Below are positions 34,181 through 46,600 of a DNA stretch of 64,000 bases, one piece after another; positions within the stretch are counted from its first letter, which is position 1, and each line of letters starts with the position of its first letter. The stretch spans positions 744,001-808,000 of the forward strand of contig SKCR01010148.1 of NCBI GenBank assembly GCA_019454045.1, written 5' to 3'. Under the pieces are notes generated by a model. It searched no databases. It was not told where the DNA came from and saw only the letters and a program-made list of their open reading frames with translations. The stretch comes from Zanthoxylum bungeanum (taxonomy: Eukaryota > Streptophyta > Magnoliopsida > Sapindales > Rutaceae). The position numbers were made by a program, and so were the translations under genes.

Positions 34181-34990
34181 TATTTGGAATTGACGGTAAA
34201 ATTAATAAAAAAATTTTGATTTGGTAAATTGATTTCGGTTGAGTTTTTATTGATTGGATGTGTTGAAGTGTGATTGTGTGAAATTGAATTCGTAGATTTT
34301 GGGGGCGAAGTTTGTTTGTGGTGATAATTTTAGGGTGAATTTTGGGGATTATTTTTAGAGGTGATTCTGCCAAAATTTTTACTAAAAAAATGGTCAAATA
34401 ACGACAGTGGTAAGAATCGTAAATTGGACATAGATCTTAATCGATTATTTTTCATGTAAAATTTCAGCTAATCAGGTATTACCTTCTAAACTCTTCTTCT
34501 ATTTTTAAGACATTTGGGACAATGTCTCAATTAGGTTTGGGGGTGAGGTATAGTTAATAGTACTTCTTTGTATTGTGTTTTTATTTTTAGTCCAAAATTT
34601 TTCGAAAAATACAAAAAAAAATTGAAAATTTTTCAAAAATTACAAAAATATTTTGCGTTTTTGTGTTTTTATTTTGACTAAAAGGGTGAAATTGGTAAGA
34701 GATAGCTGAGTAAGGAGTTTCCACTCCTGAGACGTATCTCAAACCATTTTTGAAACAAGTTAATTTTTATTTATTTCCTTTTAAATTATTTAATTTGTGA
34801 ATTCTCCATAATACTGACTAAAATGAATCTTCATATGCTCAGTTGACAGGTATTATCAACATACATAGTAACATACAGACATGAGATAAAAATTGAAAAG
34901 TTTGTAATATTCAGTGCTCTAGTTCAATTGGAGGAAGCATCTCAAAAAGCAGTGGAGTAAAAAAAAAATTCTGATGTATAAAAATAAAGT

Positions 34991-35228
34991 ATCTAAGATC
35001 CGGGTTATTAAGTTTGTAAGGGTGTTTTAACACCTAGTGCCCTAAAACCAACTGGTTTGGGAGTCACTGGCCCAAAGCTCGCTACATGGATCGAAGATGC
35101 TACAAAAAATATATTTACATCTGAAGTCTGGATAATTAAGTCCGTAGAGGTGTCTTAACACCTAGTGCCCTAAAGCCAACTGGTTTGGGAGCCACCGACC
35201 CAAAGCTCGCTACATAGACGAAAGATAT
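34991..35228 (+). repeat. Tandem ~128-bp duplication near the gypsy 3' end
   Basis: Copies at 34991-35118 and 35119-35228 share 'acacctagtgccctaaa' and 'ccaaagctcgctacat'. Each contains short self-complementary text (tgttttaacacc). Non-coding, about 550 bp upstream of the 3' LTR. Confidence 0.85.
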
Positions 35229-35762
35229 TGTATATAAATAAAAAGTCAAAATTCAGAAAAAGCAAAGAAAAAAATCAGAAAAATCAGAAAAATTTATTCC
35301 ATTACTACAAAAGGTGTGAAATCTGATGGAATTTTAGGACGAAAATATTACTCTCTTATCAACTGCACTTGTGACTGTTGTGGGCAAAAATGAGTTGATT
35401 AATATTATGATGGCTGTGTATATGGAGAATGGTAAAAATAATCGGAGAATTTACTTATTCGGTAATTTAGAAAGAAACAAAACAACTAGTAACTTGAAGT
35501 AGAAGTTTCACCTGAATAGTCACTAACTTCTTTATTCTATTTTCTCTTGTCTTTTTGCTTTTGTGTGCATTAGTTTTACTACATTTCTACTTTTGTAAAA
35601 TGTTTGTGGGTATCATTGCTGTAAACCCTCACGAGACTACAACTCGTCCACTAGGGACACCTAGGGTTTAAAGGCTTGTTGCATATGCTAAATGCAACCG
35701 TGATCCCTACGGAAATGGCTTAGTTAATTTATTTATGTTTTGCTCGAGGACTAGCAAAATGT

Positions 35763-35774
35763 TAGGTTTGGGGT
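35763..35774 (+). other. Gypsy polypurine tract
   Basis: TAGGTTTGGGGT immediately upstream of the 3' LTR. A similar 'aggtttgggggtga' at about 34541 may be an internal copy. Confidence 0.65.
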
Positions 35775-35775
35775 G

Positions 35776-37886
35776 TGTGAGTGGTATTTCTATCACTATT
35801 TCTCACTCATTTAACCTAATATTTTGTATAGTTTCTTGAGTCTTATGAATATTTTGATGTGTTTTGTGTTATTTTGTAGATAAATAAAGTTTCAGGACAT
35901 TCTGGAGGTGATTTGGGGCAAAACAGTGAAAATTGGACGAAAATGGTATTTTTGGTAATTTTCAGCGTCGCGATGCCCAGCATGCGCCGAATCTGCTAAC
36001 ATGTGCCGGGTCAACGTGTCAGAATTTGAGAAGTTTGACTTTGCTACAATGCGCCGTGACACGTGTCACCATCACAGTCAATTTGCTAATGTGCGATGTG
36101 CCACGTGTCATCATCCTACGGTGCCGACAGTCGCCATCGCCACGTGTGCCACGTGTCATCAACGTGTCGCCACGTCATCCGGTCAACGAGTCAACTATGC
36201 CACGCGTCATGCCACGTCATCATCCACGTCAGCAGGTCAACCGAGTTAACATGCCACGTCATCATCAGCCAATCACGCCGTGACACGTGTCGCAATCTTA
36301 CGGTGCCGACAATTGATCTCAGTCGCCTTGCCACGTCATCGCATAATAATTGAGCTCTTAGCCGCCTCGCCACGTGTCGCCTTATCTTCTTATCCGAATC
36401 GCCACGTGTCAAGCTGTCATTGTGCCACGCCTCACTGTTCCAGCGTCGCGACGCTGAAGCCCTTGGCGTCACGACGCCCGAAGCTTATCCGCGCCTATAA
36501 ATTGAGTCGAGATTTCAGAATTCATTGCACCATTCTCTCTCTTCTATTCCATCTAAAGAGAGAGTTTCTCTCTCTAGATTCTTTAGTTTTTAGTTTTTTA
36601 GTTTTGTAAATAATTTTAATTACGTTTTGTAATAATAGTAATTTACTTTTTACTTTTTACTTTTACAGTTTTTGCTATTCACTATGAGGAGGTAACTTCT
36701 CCAGCTAGGGTGAAAGGTAATTATTTTACTGTTACTATTTAGATTAATCTCCCTTAAAAATAATATATTCACTATTTAAAATATTGACTTAAAAAGGATA
36801 CCGCTATATTAGTCGGTTGGTAAATTAATTTTAATCTGGTTTAAACCTGACTAATCAAGGATACTGCCAGATTGGTCGGTTGGTAATTTAATTTTGGTTC
36901 CGCCTTTATGGCTGGTTTATGGACAAATATTACCGCCTTAATGCTGGTTGGACTTAATTTGACTTAATCAGGATACCGCCAGACTGGTCGGTTGGTAATA
37001 TTATCACAAGTTTATATATATTTTATGGGAGATATCTAAATTAGTAGTAGTAAAAATAATTCATTTTACCTTAGCATTTTATTTTATTTTACTTTTCAGC
37101 TTTTATTTTATGTCTTTTACTTTTAAGTTTTTACTAGCCCTAGTTATGTGTTAGTTATCTGGGGTTGTGATGAATTCTAATATCACCGGTTTATAAGGGG
37201 TTATTTTATAGTTTGGGTAATTTAAAGGTTTACTTATTAAGTCTTAAGCTTAATGCTTCTTGTTGTTTGATCACCAATAAGATTGATGTGGTAAATCTAA
37301 AATGAACTAGACATAGGGATTTTAGGTTTCAGCCTTAGACTTAATAGCCCACGATCTTCCTTGAGGATAGATAACCCTTTAATAGATTTCCTTACATGAT
37401 AGACATATACCTGTCGGGCGGGGGGGTAGCCATAATTGGAACTTAAACTTAATGAATCCAGATAATTTGGTTGACATAGACATATGGTTCAATTGGGTTA
37501 AACTGGGTATTTGCGTCTGACCATCGACAGATGCTTTTGCATAATTTAGTGTTCCAGGTTAGTAAACTGATTTATTACACAAACATAAAATAACCACTTC
37601 ATCTTTTAAATGTTATTAGAATGATTCACAACCCTAGATCTTTGTGTCTTTTGTTAATTTCTTTAGTATTTTCTTTTGTCTTTTTATTTATTTATTTATT
37701 TTGAAAAACTACAATCAACCAAATCAACCAAGCAATCATTCTCTTATCCCTCAATTAGATATCTGTAAATAAATAGATTCAATAATTAATAACAATAGTA
37801 GGAATTAAGTACTCGTGGGATCGATATTTTTATACTACTTGAACGATACGTGCGCTTGCGTTATACGTGTGTGTTTACGCCGGTCA
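35776..37886 (+). repeat. Gypsy element 3' LTR
   Basis: About 2111 bp, closely similar to 29463-31579, with small indels and scattered substitutions. TATA box 36496-36502. The start could be 35774 or 35776 because the first bases are TGTGTGAG. Confidence 0.92.
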
Positions 37887-39307
37887 ATAACTACGTATTT
37901 TGGGGATATGGTTTGGTGTGTAGTTGTGAACGTTTTACATAAATATTGAATTCACTCCTTCTTACGAGAAGCAGAATAATATCTTTTTTAAGAGTTGATT
38001 CGGGACTTGAACAATTTGAGCGCTCAACTTTTCTGTTGTGAATAGAAAGTTTTATATTCATAATTGTTATGAATTAATTGTTCATTATAGAATCAATGGT
38101 GCTTAAGAGACAAAATATTTAGAGGGGTTTAACGGATTTTTGACCCGGCTCTATTTATGAGATATTCGTGAAGGGCTATATCAATATGTAATGACTATAT
38201 CGATGGACACTGAAGTTATTCGGTTAATTTTATCCATCTACGGTAACCGGAGTTCAATTTCGAGTTTTAGTGGAATAACGTGAAGTTAATAATTCGTAAT
38301 ATTTGATTAAAGAGTTTAATTAATATTTCAGAATTATTGGAGCTCGGAACCGTAGGTCCATTTGGTCCCCGTGCTAGCTCGATTAACTGTAGCAAACCTA
38401 ATATAATTAGATTGTCGAATCATATGCTCACTTTATATTTATATATTATTAATGAGATTAATAATATTTATTTTCACAAATGAAAACTATGTTAAATTAG
38501 TTTAACTTAATATTTTCTAGAATTCTTTGATTATGAGATAATCAAGTTGGTAATAATTATGAGATAATTACTACAATATAATTGAAGGTAAATAAATCAT
38601 TATTAAGATATTGATTTTTATTTACCATTGGAGACAAAGCCATATGGCTTACCATGTCATCCAAGCAATTATGTCTATTATGTGGCATGTGTACACCTAA
38701 TATATTTGTCATTAGCTAATGCATTTTATACTTTGGTATGGCCTCCACATTTATGTGTTGCCATTGAAAGAAAGCATTAGATGCTTACTGACAAAGTCCT
38801 TGTCTTTAACTTATCATTTCTTATGCTTTCGTATAGCATTCACATTTTTGTGTTGGCCATTGCAAGAAAGCATTAGATGCTTAATTACAAGGTTAGTTGG
38901 CTTGTGTAAGAGAATTTAATCTCTACCATTTCTCTCACTTCCTAAGGTTAACACTTTGCATTCATTCACACAAGTGTTGTGAGAAAGAAAAGAGAGAAGA
39001 ACTTCAAATATTCACAAGTGTTGTGAGAGTATTTGAAATTCCAAAAGCCAAACACCATTGTGACATTTTGATTCTCTAAAATTGTTTAGAGTTTAATCTT
39101 TGTGAGTAAAGCCCACACTTCGGTTTGTTGGTTTCGAGTCATAGTTCGGAAGATCGAGTGATTAATCCAAGTTTTGGACAACAAATGATTGATTTCGGCT
39201 ACTACAACAAATGGAGAAGGCAAAGAAAATTTTAAAGATCCATACCGGACCCGGTGCCACCACAAGCAACTTCCGCTGCGCTAAGGAAAGTCGTTTCCTA
39301 CAGATTG

Positions 39308-39660
39308 GACATCTCATTAACTCGTTTTCATAATTAGGAGTTCAAGTTATCCAATATATATTGTGGACTGGACAATTTAATTTAAAATTGAAAATTGAAA
39401 ACAAATTTCTCTAATAACGATTTGAGCGATTTGCGACTAACCGGAAATTAATCGAGAAGGGTCATGTTGTCATTTAACATAACTAAAAAAAAAAAAAAAT
39501 TCAAAACTCATCATACTTAAGTTTTCAGTGACCCAATTCCTTAAATTTAATATTAAAAATAATATTATACATAATAATCAATGTTATCATAAATATCAAT
39601 TAATGACATTGTACTATATATATAATAAAATATTTATATTAATGTGAGAGATAGGTAGAA
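39308..39660. other. Intergenic, no gene seen
   Basis: AT-rich gap between Copia-C and Copia-D with an A-run near 39490. Nothing recognisable. Confidence 0.5.
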
Positions 39661-40577
39661 AATATTGTTGGGGGGAATAATGTGTTATTAAATGAAATCA
39701 ATATGCATCAACAAATCAAAACCAGAACACAAAAAATCAAATCTACACTAACCAATATTGAACAAAAACCAAAAAACTTATAGAAAACCTGGAAAATGAC
39801 GAAAATTTGTAGTCCAAGTCGAGTTGCCTCTGTCCTTAAGAACTTATTAGCCCCGCCTCGGCGTTCTACAGATTTTGTGGCTAACGTCTGTAGGCACTGC
39901 ATTTTTACACATGAGTCCCTATGATGAGTCTCATTTTGGAGACACTACCTTTTAAGTCACGGAGGTCACGGGAAACGGACATCGGAAGGGGAAATTCAGA
40001 ATAAACAAGGTTCACTGTTTTCGTTCGTGCTACGTTCGTGTTTACGTTCGAACGTCAAACGGATTGCGGGCGTTCGTGCCGCGTTCGAGGAAGCGTTCGA
40101 ACGGTGTCGGTAATTCTGGTTTTGCTGCTAGCCTCACATCCAGCCCAATTAGCCCCCCAAAGCCCATAAAACACATCCGAATTTAAATAAATAAATATTA
40201 ATTAAAACATTAACTAAATAATATAATAATTAAATTAATTAAATGATTAAATAAAACATATGCCAAACATAAAATAAACAATTACCAACTTAAACTAAAA
40301 TCATGCCTAAATTAAACAAATCACACACTAAATCAAAATATAATCATGCCTAATTAAAATCAATCAACCAATTATATTCCCAATCTAATAAGATTATTCC
40401 CAAACTTAAAATATTGTATTCCTAATCCAAGCCAATCAAATATCCAACCTTCCCTATCTAGCCAAGATTTGTCCCCCCTCAATCTTTGACTTCCCTTAAC
40501 CAAACCAAATCAAATCTCTTGACTTCCCTTAACCAAACCAAATCAAATTCCTTTCTTGTCAAACCTAACCTTTTGCC

Positions 40578-40584
40578 TATAAAA
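40578..40584 (+). promoter_or_regulatory. TATA box of the solo LTR
   Basis: TATAAAA in TTTGCCTATAAAAAGAACCC, about 690 bp from the LTR start, with an Asteraceae/eudicot-like pyrimidine-rich leader following. It sets the LTR strand as plus. Confidence 0.65.
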
Positions 40585-41012
40585 AGAACCCTTCACCAAC
40601 CTTCTCAACCCTAGCTAGCTAGTCTCTAACTCATACACAACACACATAAAAACTACAGGAAGAAGACACCCAAAAACAGTAAGCAAAAGATAAAGAGGAA
40701 ATAGGAGCAGAACGGAGTTGGAGCCGCAAGCAAATCAGTAAAGACAACGAATGAGAACAGTGAACCAGTGAACCGGGAGAGTTGCGGAGCATCCACCCTT
40801 CCGACGATCGTGTACCATACATCCGAGAGGTGATTTAAAAGGTTAGACCTGAGGGTACCTTTTCATTAGTTTATATTCATTGTTTATTGAATTCTATTCG
40901 CATGAGAGTCGTCTATGAATGCATGTTGTGGTCTTTGAGTAGATAAATATGCATGAATTATGAGATGTAATATGTTGTGGGTATTGGAGGAATGAGAGAT
41001 GTGTCAACTCTC

Positions 41013-41115
41013 GCGGTATATCGGATGGAAACCCGGACATAAATTTCATAGCCGATTCCGAATGGACGGTAATATGATCTGTACTCGGGCCACAACTCCA
41101 CGTACCACTTGAGTA
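41013..41115 (+). repeat. ~100-bp block repeated at 42151-42255
   Basis: Both copies run from GCGGTATATCGGATGG to CCACGTACCACTTG with roughly ten differences by eye, 1.14 kb apart within the solo LTR. Confidence 0.85.
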
Positions 41116-41208
41116 AACGGCACATTCTCTTGTTTTGTGTTGCTTTCATTTATTTATTCCTCGTCATTTAAATTATATATGTCGTTAGTTATGCATGATT
41201 CAACCAAG

Positions 41209-41660
41209 CGCATGGGCTTAGTGAGTTAGTCCAAAGGTCCTCCATTTAGGAGACAAAGAGCCGAAAAGGCCACCTTCGTGACACTACTTCGCCGCGTCGG
41301 TTGATGTATGTTCGGTTGGACGCGAGATACGTTCAATCGGGCATACTTAGTTTGATATTGTTATCTTTATTTTCGTATGTATAAGTCAATCGAGCGCATG
41401 GGCTTAGTAAGTGTGCTGTGAGATCCCCTACGGGGAGGGGCTAAAAGCCATTTACCACGATGCTTTGCCGCGCCGGTTGATGTGTGTTCAGATTGGATGT
41501 GAGATATGTTCAATCGGGCATACTTGGTTGATATGATTGGTTCTATCCTTGTATGTGTGATGTGACGCGCATGGGCTTAGTATGTTGGTCTAAAGGTCCT
41601 CTCTTTGAGAGATCAAGAGCCCCAAAAGGTCACCTTTACGGCAGTGCTTCGCCGCGCCCT
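41209..41660 (+). repeat. Three ~180-bp tandem units in the solo LTR
   Basis: Units begin with GCGCATGGGCTTAGT at 41209, 41394 and 41568. Each continues with 'tccaaaggtcctc' or equivalent, a short inverted repeat, 'cttcgccgcg' and, in the first two, 'ttcaatcgggcatactt'. Non-coding. Confidence 0.82.
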
Positions 41661-41704
41661 TTTATTTTCTGTATTGCATCATATTTCATGCATCAGGTCC
41701 GTGT

Positions 41705-42024
41705 CCGTTCGAACGCGTTTGCAAACGCAACTCGAACGTGCATACATTTTGCCTTATCATGCATCAGGTCTCCTTTCCGTTCGAACGCGTTTACGAACGC
41801 TACTCGAACGTGAGTATTCTGTTTCATTTCCGTTCGAACGCGTTAACAAACGCCATACGAACGTGAGCATTCTGTTTCATTTCCGTTCGAACGCGTTTAC
41901 GAACGCTACTCGAACGTGAACATTCTGTTTCATTTCCGTTCGAACGCGTTACGAACGCTACTCGAACGTGAGCATTCTGTTTCATTTCCGTTCGAACGCG
42001 TTTACGAACGCTACACGAACGTGC
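41705..42024 (+). repeat. Six-unit CGTTCGAACG array (~53-bp period)
   Basis: Units start with CCGTTCGAACGCGTT at 41705, 41777, 41830, 41883, 41936 and 41988. Each contains the palindrome CGTTCGAACG, then GAACGC and TCGAACGTG; unit 1 also has the perfect palindrome GCGTTTGCAAACGC. Related text in opposite orientation occurs at 40025-40110 in the same LTR, and a related array is in the Copia-D leader at 47790-48110. Confidence 0.88.
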
Positions 42025-42150
42025 ACACACTGAACTGAGTCTGTCTTATTATATTCATGCATAATTGCCTATCGGTTGATCTTTCTTATGCAAATGTGTC
42101 AATGTATTACCATTCATATGCTCGTGTCATGATAACATTTGAGTATTATT

Positions 42151-42255
42151 TCCTGCGGTATATCGGATGGAAACCCAGACGTAAATTCCGTAGCCGATTC
42201 CGAATGGACGGTAGTGCGGTCTGTACTTGGGCTACAATTCCACGTACCACTTGGA
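42151..42255 (+). repeat. Second copy of the ~100-bp block
   Basis: Partner of 41013-41115, same orientation. Confidence 0.85.
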
Positions 42256-43657
42256 AAAATGCTCATATGTGTGCTTGTATGGTTACCATGTGTGCTTGTA
42301 TGGTTAATATGTGCGCTTGTGTTTTTCCTGAATATGATATGCAAGTAAAGATGTATGTTAACTGCTATCTTGATATATGTTAAGCATGCAATCTTATATA
42401 TGAAATACATGTATATTTAGGCGCATATTTTATTTTTATAAATGTGAATTTAGAAGCATGATACCTCTAGAAATAATTGTTACTTCAGCTTGTTTAAATT
42501 ATTATATAAATCCTTTCATTACAAGTGACATAAGTAAGGGACCATTCCGAACCCAACGGTTTGAGGTCTTCCCTTGCGAGGGGTGAGTGCGGCCTTAAAT
42601 CTTTGTCCCGGTTCACACCGGGTGGCGACTCCATGTTATGTAATCCTTCCCAACTAGGCCGTGAGCCTAGGAACGGCGTCGCTCAGTTTTCTGTGTCCCA
42701 CAACGTCCTCCCACGATTACTTGGATTTCTCTTGTTTAAGGGGCACTCCTTAACAAGATTTTGAACTAGGACAATGGTGAAATCTCTCTCTTGACTCCAA
42801 AACAAAAATGATGTGACTCAATAATTTTAATTTTCTGGACTCATTGAATGAACAAGAAGGCTCATTTATAAAGACATGGAAGGGTGCATTTGAGGGCACC
42901 CTTTGGTTTGGGGTGTAACCCTCCTAAGGGTTATACCCCTTTCTTAAACCCTTTGGAGCCTAGATGTATGTTCTTTCAATTTTAGAGGACATGTCCCTAC
43001 ATGTTAGTGCATTTCTCATAGAACACTACTCAAGAGACACGACCCTCCTTCATCTATACTATATATTTAGAGAATTTACAACAATCCTCCACAATTCTCT
43101 AAATATTAATATAGACAATTGAGAGAGATTCCGTGAAATAAAGCTGCATCGAAGTAAGTAGCTTTCGCCTTGAACTTTTCCTAGTGAATGACAATCGGAT
43201 TTACTTGGCGAACCAGTGAACCATAGTCTTAAAATGTTCCGCCGTTGGTGTAAACCAAGAAAATTTCCAACACACAGCTTTACTTCGACCATTTTCCGTT
43301 CTACGGTTGTGTTCTTTTCGGCCATGAACATTGGTCCTGGATTCATCAAGCACTTTAGGGAAGTTAGCGTGTAAAATCCCATTGAAGCGACCTCACTTCT
43401 TACTTAAAATAGGTGATCTACCATAAAGAGGTAATCTGCATTTACCCACATTATGACTCTTTTCCTAATATAGTGATCATTAAAGGCCTTAACTTATCCT
43501 AACTTTGACAGATAGCACTCTGCGTCATTATCGGAATGAGAAAGAGTATAAAACTATACAGTGCTTGTTTTGAATTGCACAAAGTTTCAGTTGTCTCTTT
43601 TGAACCTAGATCTTGGGATCTCTAGTCAGTTAAGTTGGGTTTCCACAGTGACAATTC

Positions 43658-46600
43658 TTAATTTATAGGCTTCAAGCTCATTCCCCTCGATGACTTCTCA
43701 ACTTGCTCTATAGGTATACCTTTAGTAAGTGGATCCGCTATGTTTTTCTTTGATTTCACATAATCGAACGATATTATGCCACTTGATAGCAATTGTCGTA
43801 TGGTATTATGTCTGCGACGTATGTGTCGAGACTTGCCATTATACATTGTATTTTGGGCTCTCCCAATAACCGATTGACCATCACAATGTATGCTTATCCC
43901 TGGTACCGATTTGGGCCAACTTGGAATATCCTCCAGGAAATTTCGAAGTCATTTCGCTTCTTCCGCTGTTTTGTCTAATGCTATGAACTATGATTCCATA
44001 GTAGACTGGGAAATGCATGTTTGCCTCGAGGATTTCCATGACACGACTGCACCACCAAGTGTGAAAACAAATACAGTCATAGATTTGGAATCCACTGTAT
44101 CAGATATCCAGTTAGCATCGTTGTATCCCTCTAGAACAACATGATATCTCGTATGATGCAGACCATATTTTGAAGTTTCTCTCAGATACATCAAAACTCT
44201 TACTATTACTTTCCAGTGGTTATATCCTGGATTACTCGTATATCTGCTAAGCTTATTTACAACTTGAGCGATATCAGGTCGTGTGCAATTGGTGAGATAT
44301 ATCAGACTTCTGATGATTCTCGAATACTCTAGTTGCGATACGCTTGAGCCAGTGTTATTTGATAAGTGAAGAGTTAGATCTACCGGAGTTCTAGCCACAT
44401 TTAGATCTCATTTATTATATTTCTCAAGTATCTTCTCAACATAGTGAGTCTGAGATAATATATATCTTATGATATTCTGGAGATCTTAATTCCTAAGATC
44501 ACATCAGCTACTCCTAAATCTTTCATATCAAATTTGTTGGTTAGTAGTTTCTTGGTAGACTGAATCATCTCATGATTACTACGAATTATCAGTATATCGT
44601 CTACGTAGAGACACACAATGACATATCCTTTTTGAGTTGATTTGGTGTACACACACTTATCACACTCATTGATTTTGAATTCATTTGACAACATCTATTT
44701 GTCAAATTTTTCATGTCATTGCTTAGGTGTTTGTTTTAATCCGTATAAGATTTTTACAAGTTTGCACACCTTCTGTTCTTGTCCAGGAACATTGAAACCT
44801 TGTAGTTGTTCCATGTAAATCTCTTCATCCAGTTCACCATTTAAGAATGTCGTATTTACATCCATTTGATGTATTTCAAGACCAAATATAATTGTTATGG
44901 TTATGAGCATTCTTATTGACGTGATACGAGTCACTGGTGAATAGGTGTCAAAGTAATCAAGACCTTCTTTTTGTCTATAACATTTTATGATAAGTCTTGC
45001 CTTGTACTTATCTATTGATCCATCCAGTTTCATCTTTCGTTTGAATATCCATTTGTAGCCCAGTGGCTTACAACCTGGAGGAAGATCAACCAACTCCCAA
45101 GTATGATTTTGTAGGATGGAATCAATCTCATTGTTGATAGGTTTTTCCAAAAAGGTGCCTCCGACGAAGACATTGCTTCTTTATAGCTTTGAGACTCATT
45201 TTCTACCAAGTATGTCATAAAATCGGGACCAAATGACTTAGACGTTCTAGCTCTTTTGCTATGTCTAGGTTCAATTGTCTCAATATTTTCACGTTGATCT
45301 GACTCTTGGTCAACCTGATCACTGTCTTTGACAGTATCAATAGTTCTTTTGAGAGACTCTGTTCTTTGTCTTTCTTTACAAGGAAATATCTCTTAAAAAA
45401 ATGTCGCATTCCTTGACTCAATTATCATATTCAGATTGATGTCAGGAATCTCAAACTTATGTACCAAGAATCGATACGCACTACTGTTGCGAGCATATCC
45501 AATGAATATACAATCAACATTTTTGGGTCATATTCTAACCTTCTTAGGTTTAGGAACCATTACTTTGGCAAGACACCCCCACACTTTCAGATATTTGTAG
45601 GAAGGTATGTGACATTTCCACAACTCATATGGTGTCTTGTCCAATCTTCTGTGAGGTAGCTTGTTCAGAACGTAGTTGGCGGAAAACAAGGCTTCCCCCC
45701 ACAAGTTCCGGGGTAAACCAGAGCTTGTCAACATGACGTTCATCATTTCCTTCAACGTTCAATTTTTGTGTTCAACAATCCCATTTTGTTGAGGCGAATA
45801 AGGAGCAGTAGTTTCGTGAATAATTCCAAGATTGGAACAATATTCACCAAATGATATAAGTGGAAGTTGTAGCTTTATTATTAACACTGTGTTGATTGAC
45901 AGTCATTACATTGAACTTGAAAAGGCCCTCAGTGAGGTATCATTTTCCTACATATACATCCTTTTTGATCAATACAAACTTGTCAGAAACAAATACAAGC
46001 TTAAAGTCATTCTTGCTAAGGAGAGAGCCCGAGACCAAGTTCTTCTGAATATCAAGAACATGCAAAATATTCTTCAATGTAAGCTCATTTTCGGATGTCA
46101 TCTTTAAAACCACTGTGCATTGTCCAACCACTCTACAGGTAGACAAGTTTCCCATTGTCTTCTGATACGAGGAAAACATCTTACTGTCAGCACAAATATG
46201 ACGAGTAGCCCCTGTGTCTACCCACCATTCTCTCAGATTCCCAACCAAGATGACTTCTGTTACAACTGCTGAGAGGTTCATATCTAAGATCTCATCAGTT
46301 AGCTGCCCATCTTCAGTGACATGGGCCTCGTTTTTCTTTTTCTTGCCCTTATCCTGAGACTTCTTGTTTCTGCAGTCATTTGCCATATGACCGCTTTTTC
46401 TACAGTTGTAGCACTTCCCCTTGAACTTCTTGTTAGCTTGGGAAGAATCAGCTCCACTGTTCTTTCTCTTTTTGCTACCCTTTACACCCTCGACGATGTT
46501 GGCTTTAGACTCCATAGTCTTGTAGCTGGCATTCTCGGACTTCCTGTTGTCCTCTTCGATCCTCAATCGAACTCTAAGGTCTTCAAGACTCATATGCTTC

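Larger units (their letters stand above)
29458..37891 (+). mobile_element. Complete non-autonomous Athila/Tat-like gypsy element
   Basis: The element proper is 29463-37886 (8.4 kb), flanked by the perfect duplication ATAAC (29458-29462, 37887-37891). LTRs 29463-31579 and 35776-37886; tRNA-Asp type primer site 31586-31603; polypurine tract about 35763-35774. The 4.2 kb internal region encodes only a gag-like protein. No protease, reverse transcriptase or integrase frame was found, so it must depend on a helper. A second copy is at 1-2398. Lineage is inferred from the primer site and layout. Confidence 0.93.
28926..39302 (+). repeat. Copia-C 3' LTR, split by nested gypsy element
   Basis: Two parts: 28926-29462 and 37892-39302. 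The ATAAC next to the break is duplicated at 37887-37891. A polypurine tract (CAAGTGGGAGA, 28914-28924) precedes it. It ends CCTACA followed by the GATTG duplication. Confidence 0.9.
24724..39307 (+). mobile_element. Copia-C: degenerate Ty1/copia element hosting a gypsy element
   Basis: The element proper is 24729-39302 with the perfect 5-bp duplication GATTG (24724-24728, 39303-39307). The 5' LTR is truncated by an internal deletion that also removed the primer site and most of gag. The 3' LTR is split by the nested gypsy element 29463-37886; without it the 3' LTR is about 1.95 kb. The pol region 25505-28920 has many stops and frameshifts. Copia-C is older than the gypsy element it contains. 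Confidence 0.92.
39884..42707 (+). mobile_element. 2.8 kb solo LTR inside the Copia-D LTR
   Basis: The insert proper is 39889-42702 (2814 bp, TGTAGGCAC...GTCCCACA) with the perfect duplication ACGTC (39884-39888, 42703-42707). No coding sequence. It has a TATA box at 40578-40584 on the plus strand. Its rich internal repeat structure comprises a six-unit array (41705-42024), three ~180-bp units (41209-41660) and a 100-bp block duplicated 1.1 kb apart. Size and style suggest a gypsy-type LTR; the family is not recognised. Confidence 0.85.
39666..43083 (-). repeat. Copia-D 3' LTR (left), split
   Basis: Two parts, 39666-39888 and 42703-43083, homologous to the right LTR 48218-48806. The break is flanked by ACGTC on both sides. 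The minus-strand polypurine tract GTGGAGGAT abuts base 43083. Confidence 0.92.

Noticed and set aside
41705..42024. CRISPR-like array of regularly spaced repeats
   Set aside because: The whole unit including the 'spacer' is repeated and the context is a plant LTR. It is a tandem array, not a CRISPR.
42615..42630. Second primer-site-like motif GGTGGCGACTCC
   Set aside because: It resembles primer sites of some gypsy elements, but the target duplication places the LTR end 70-80 bp further on, and no internal region follows.
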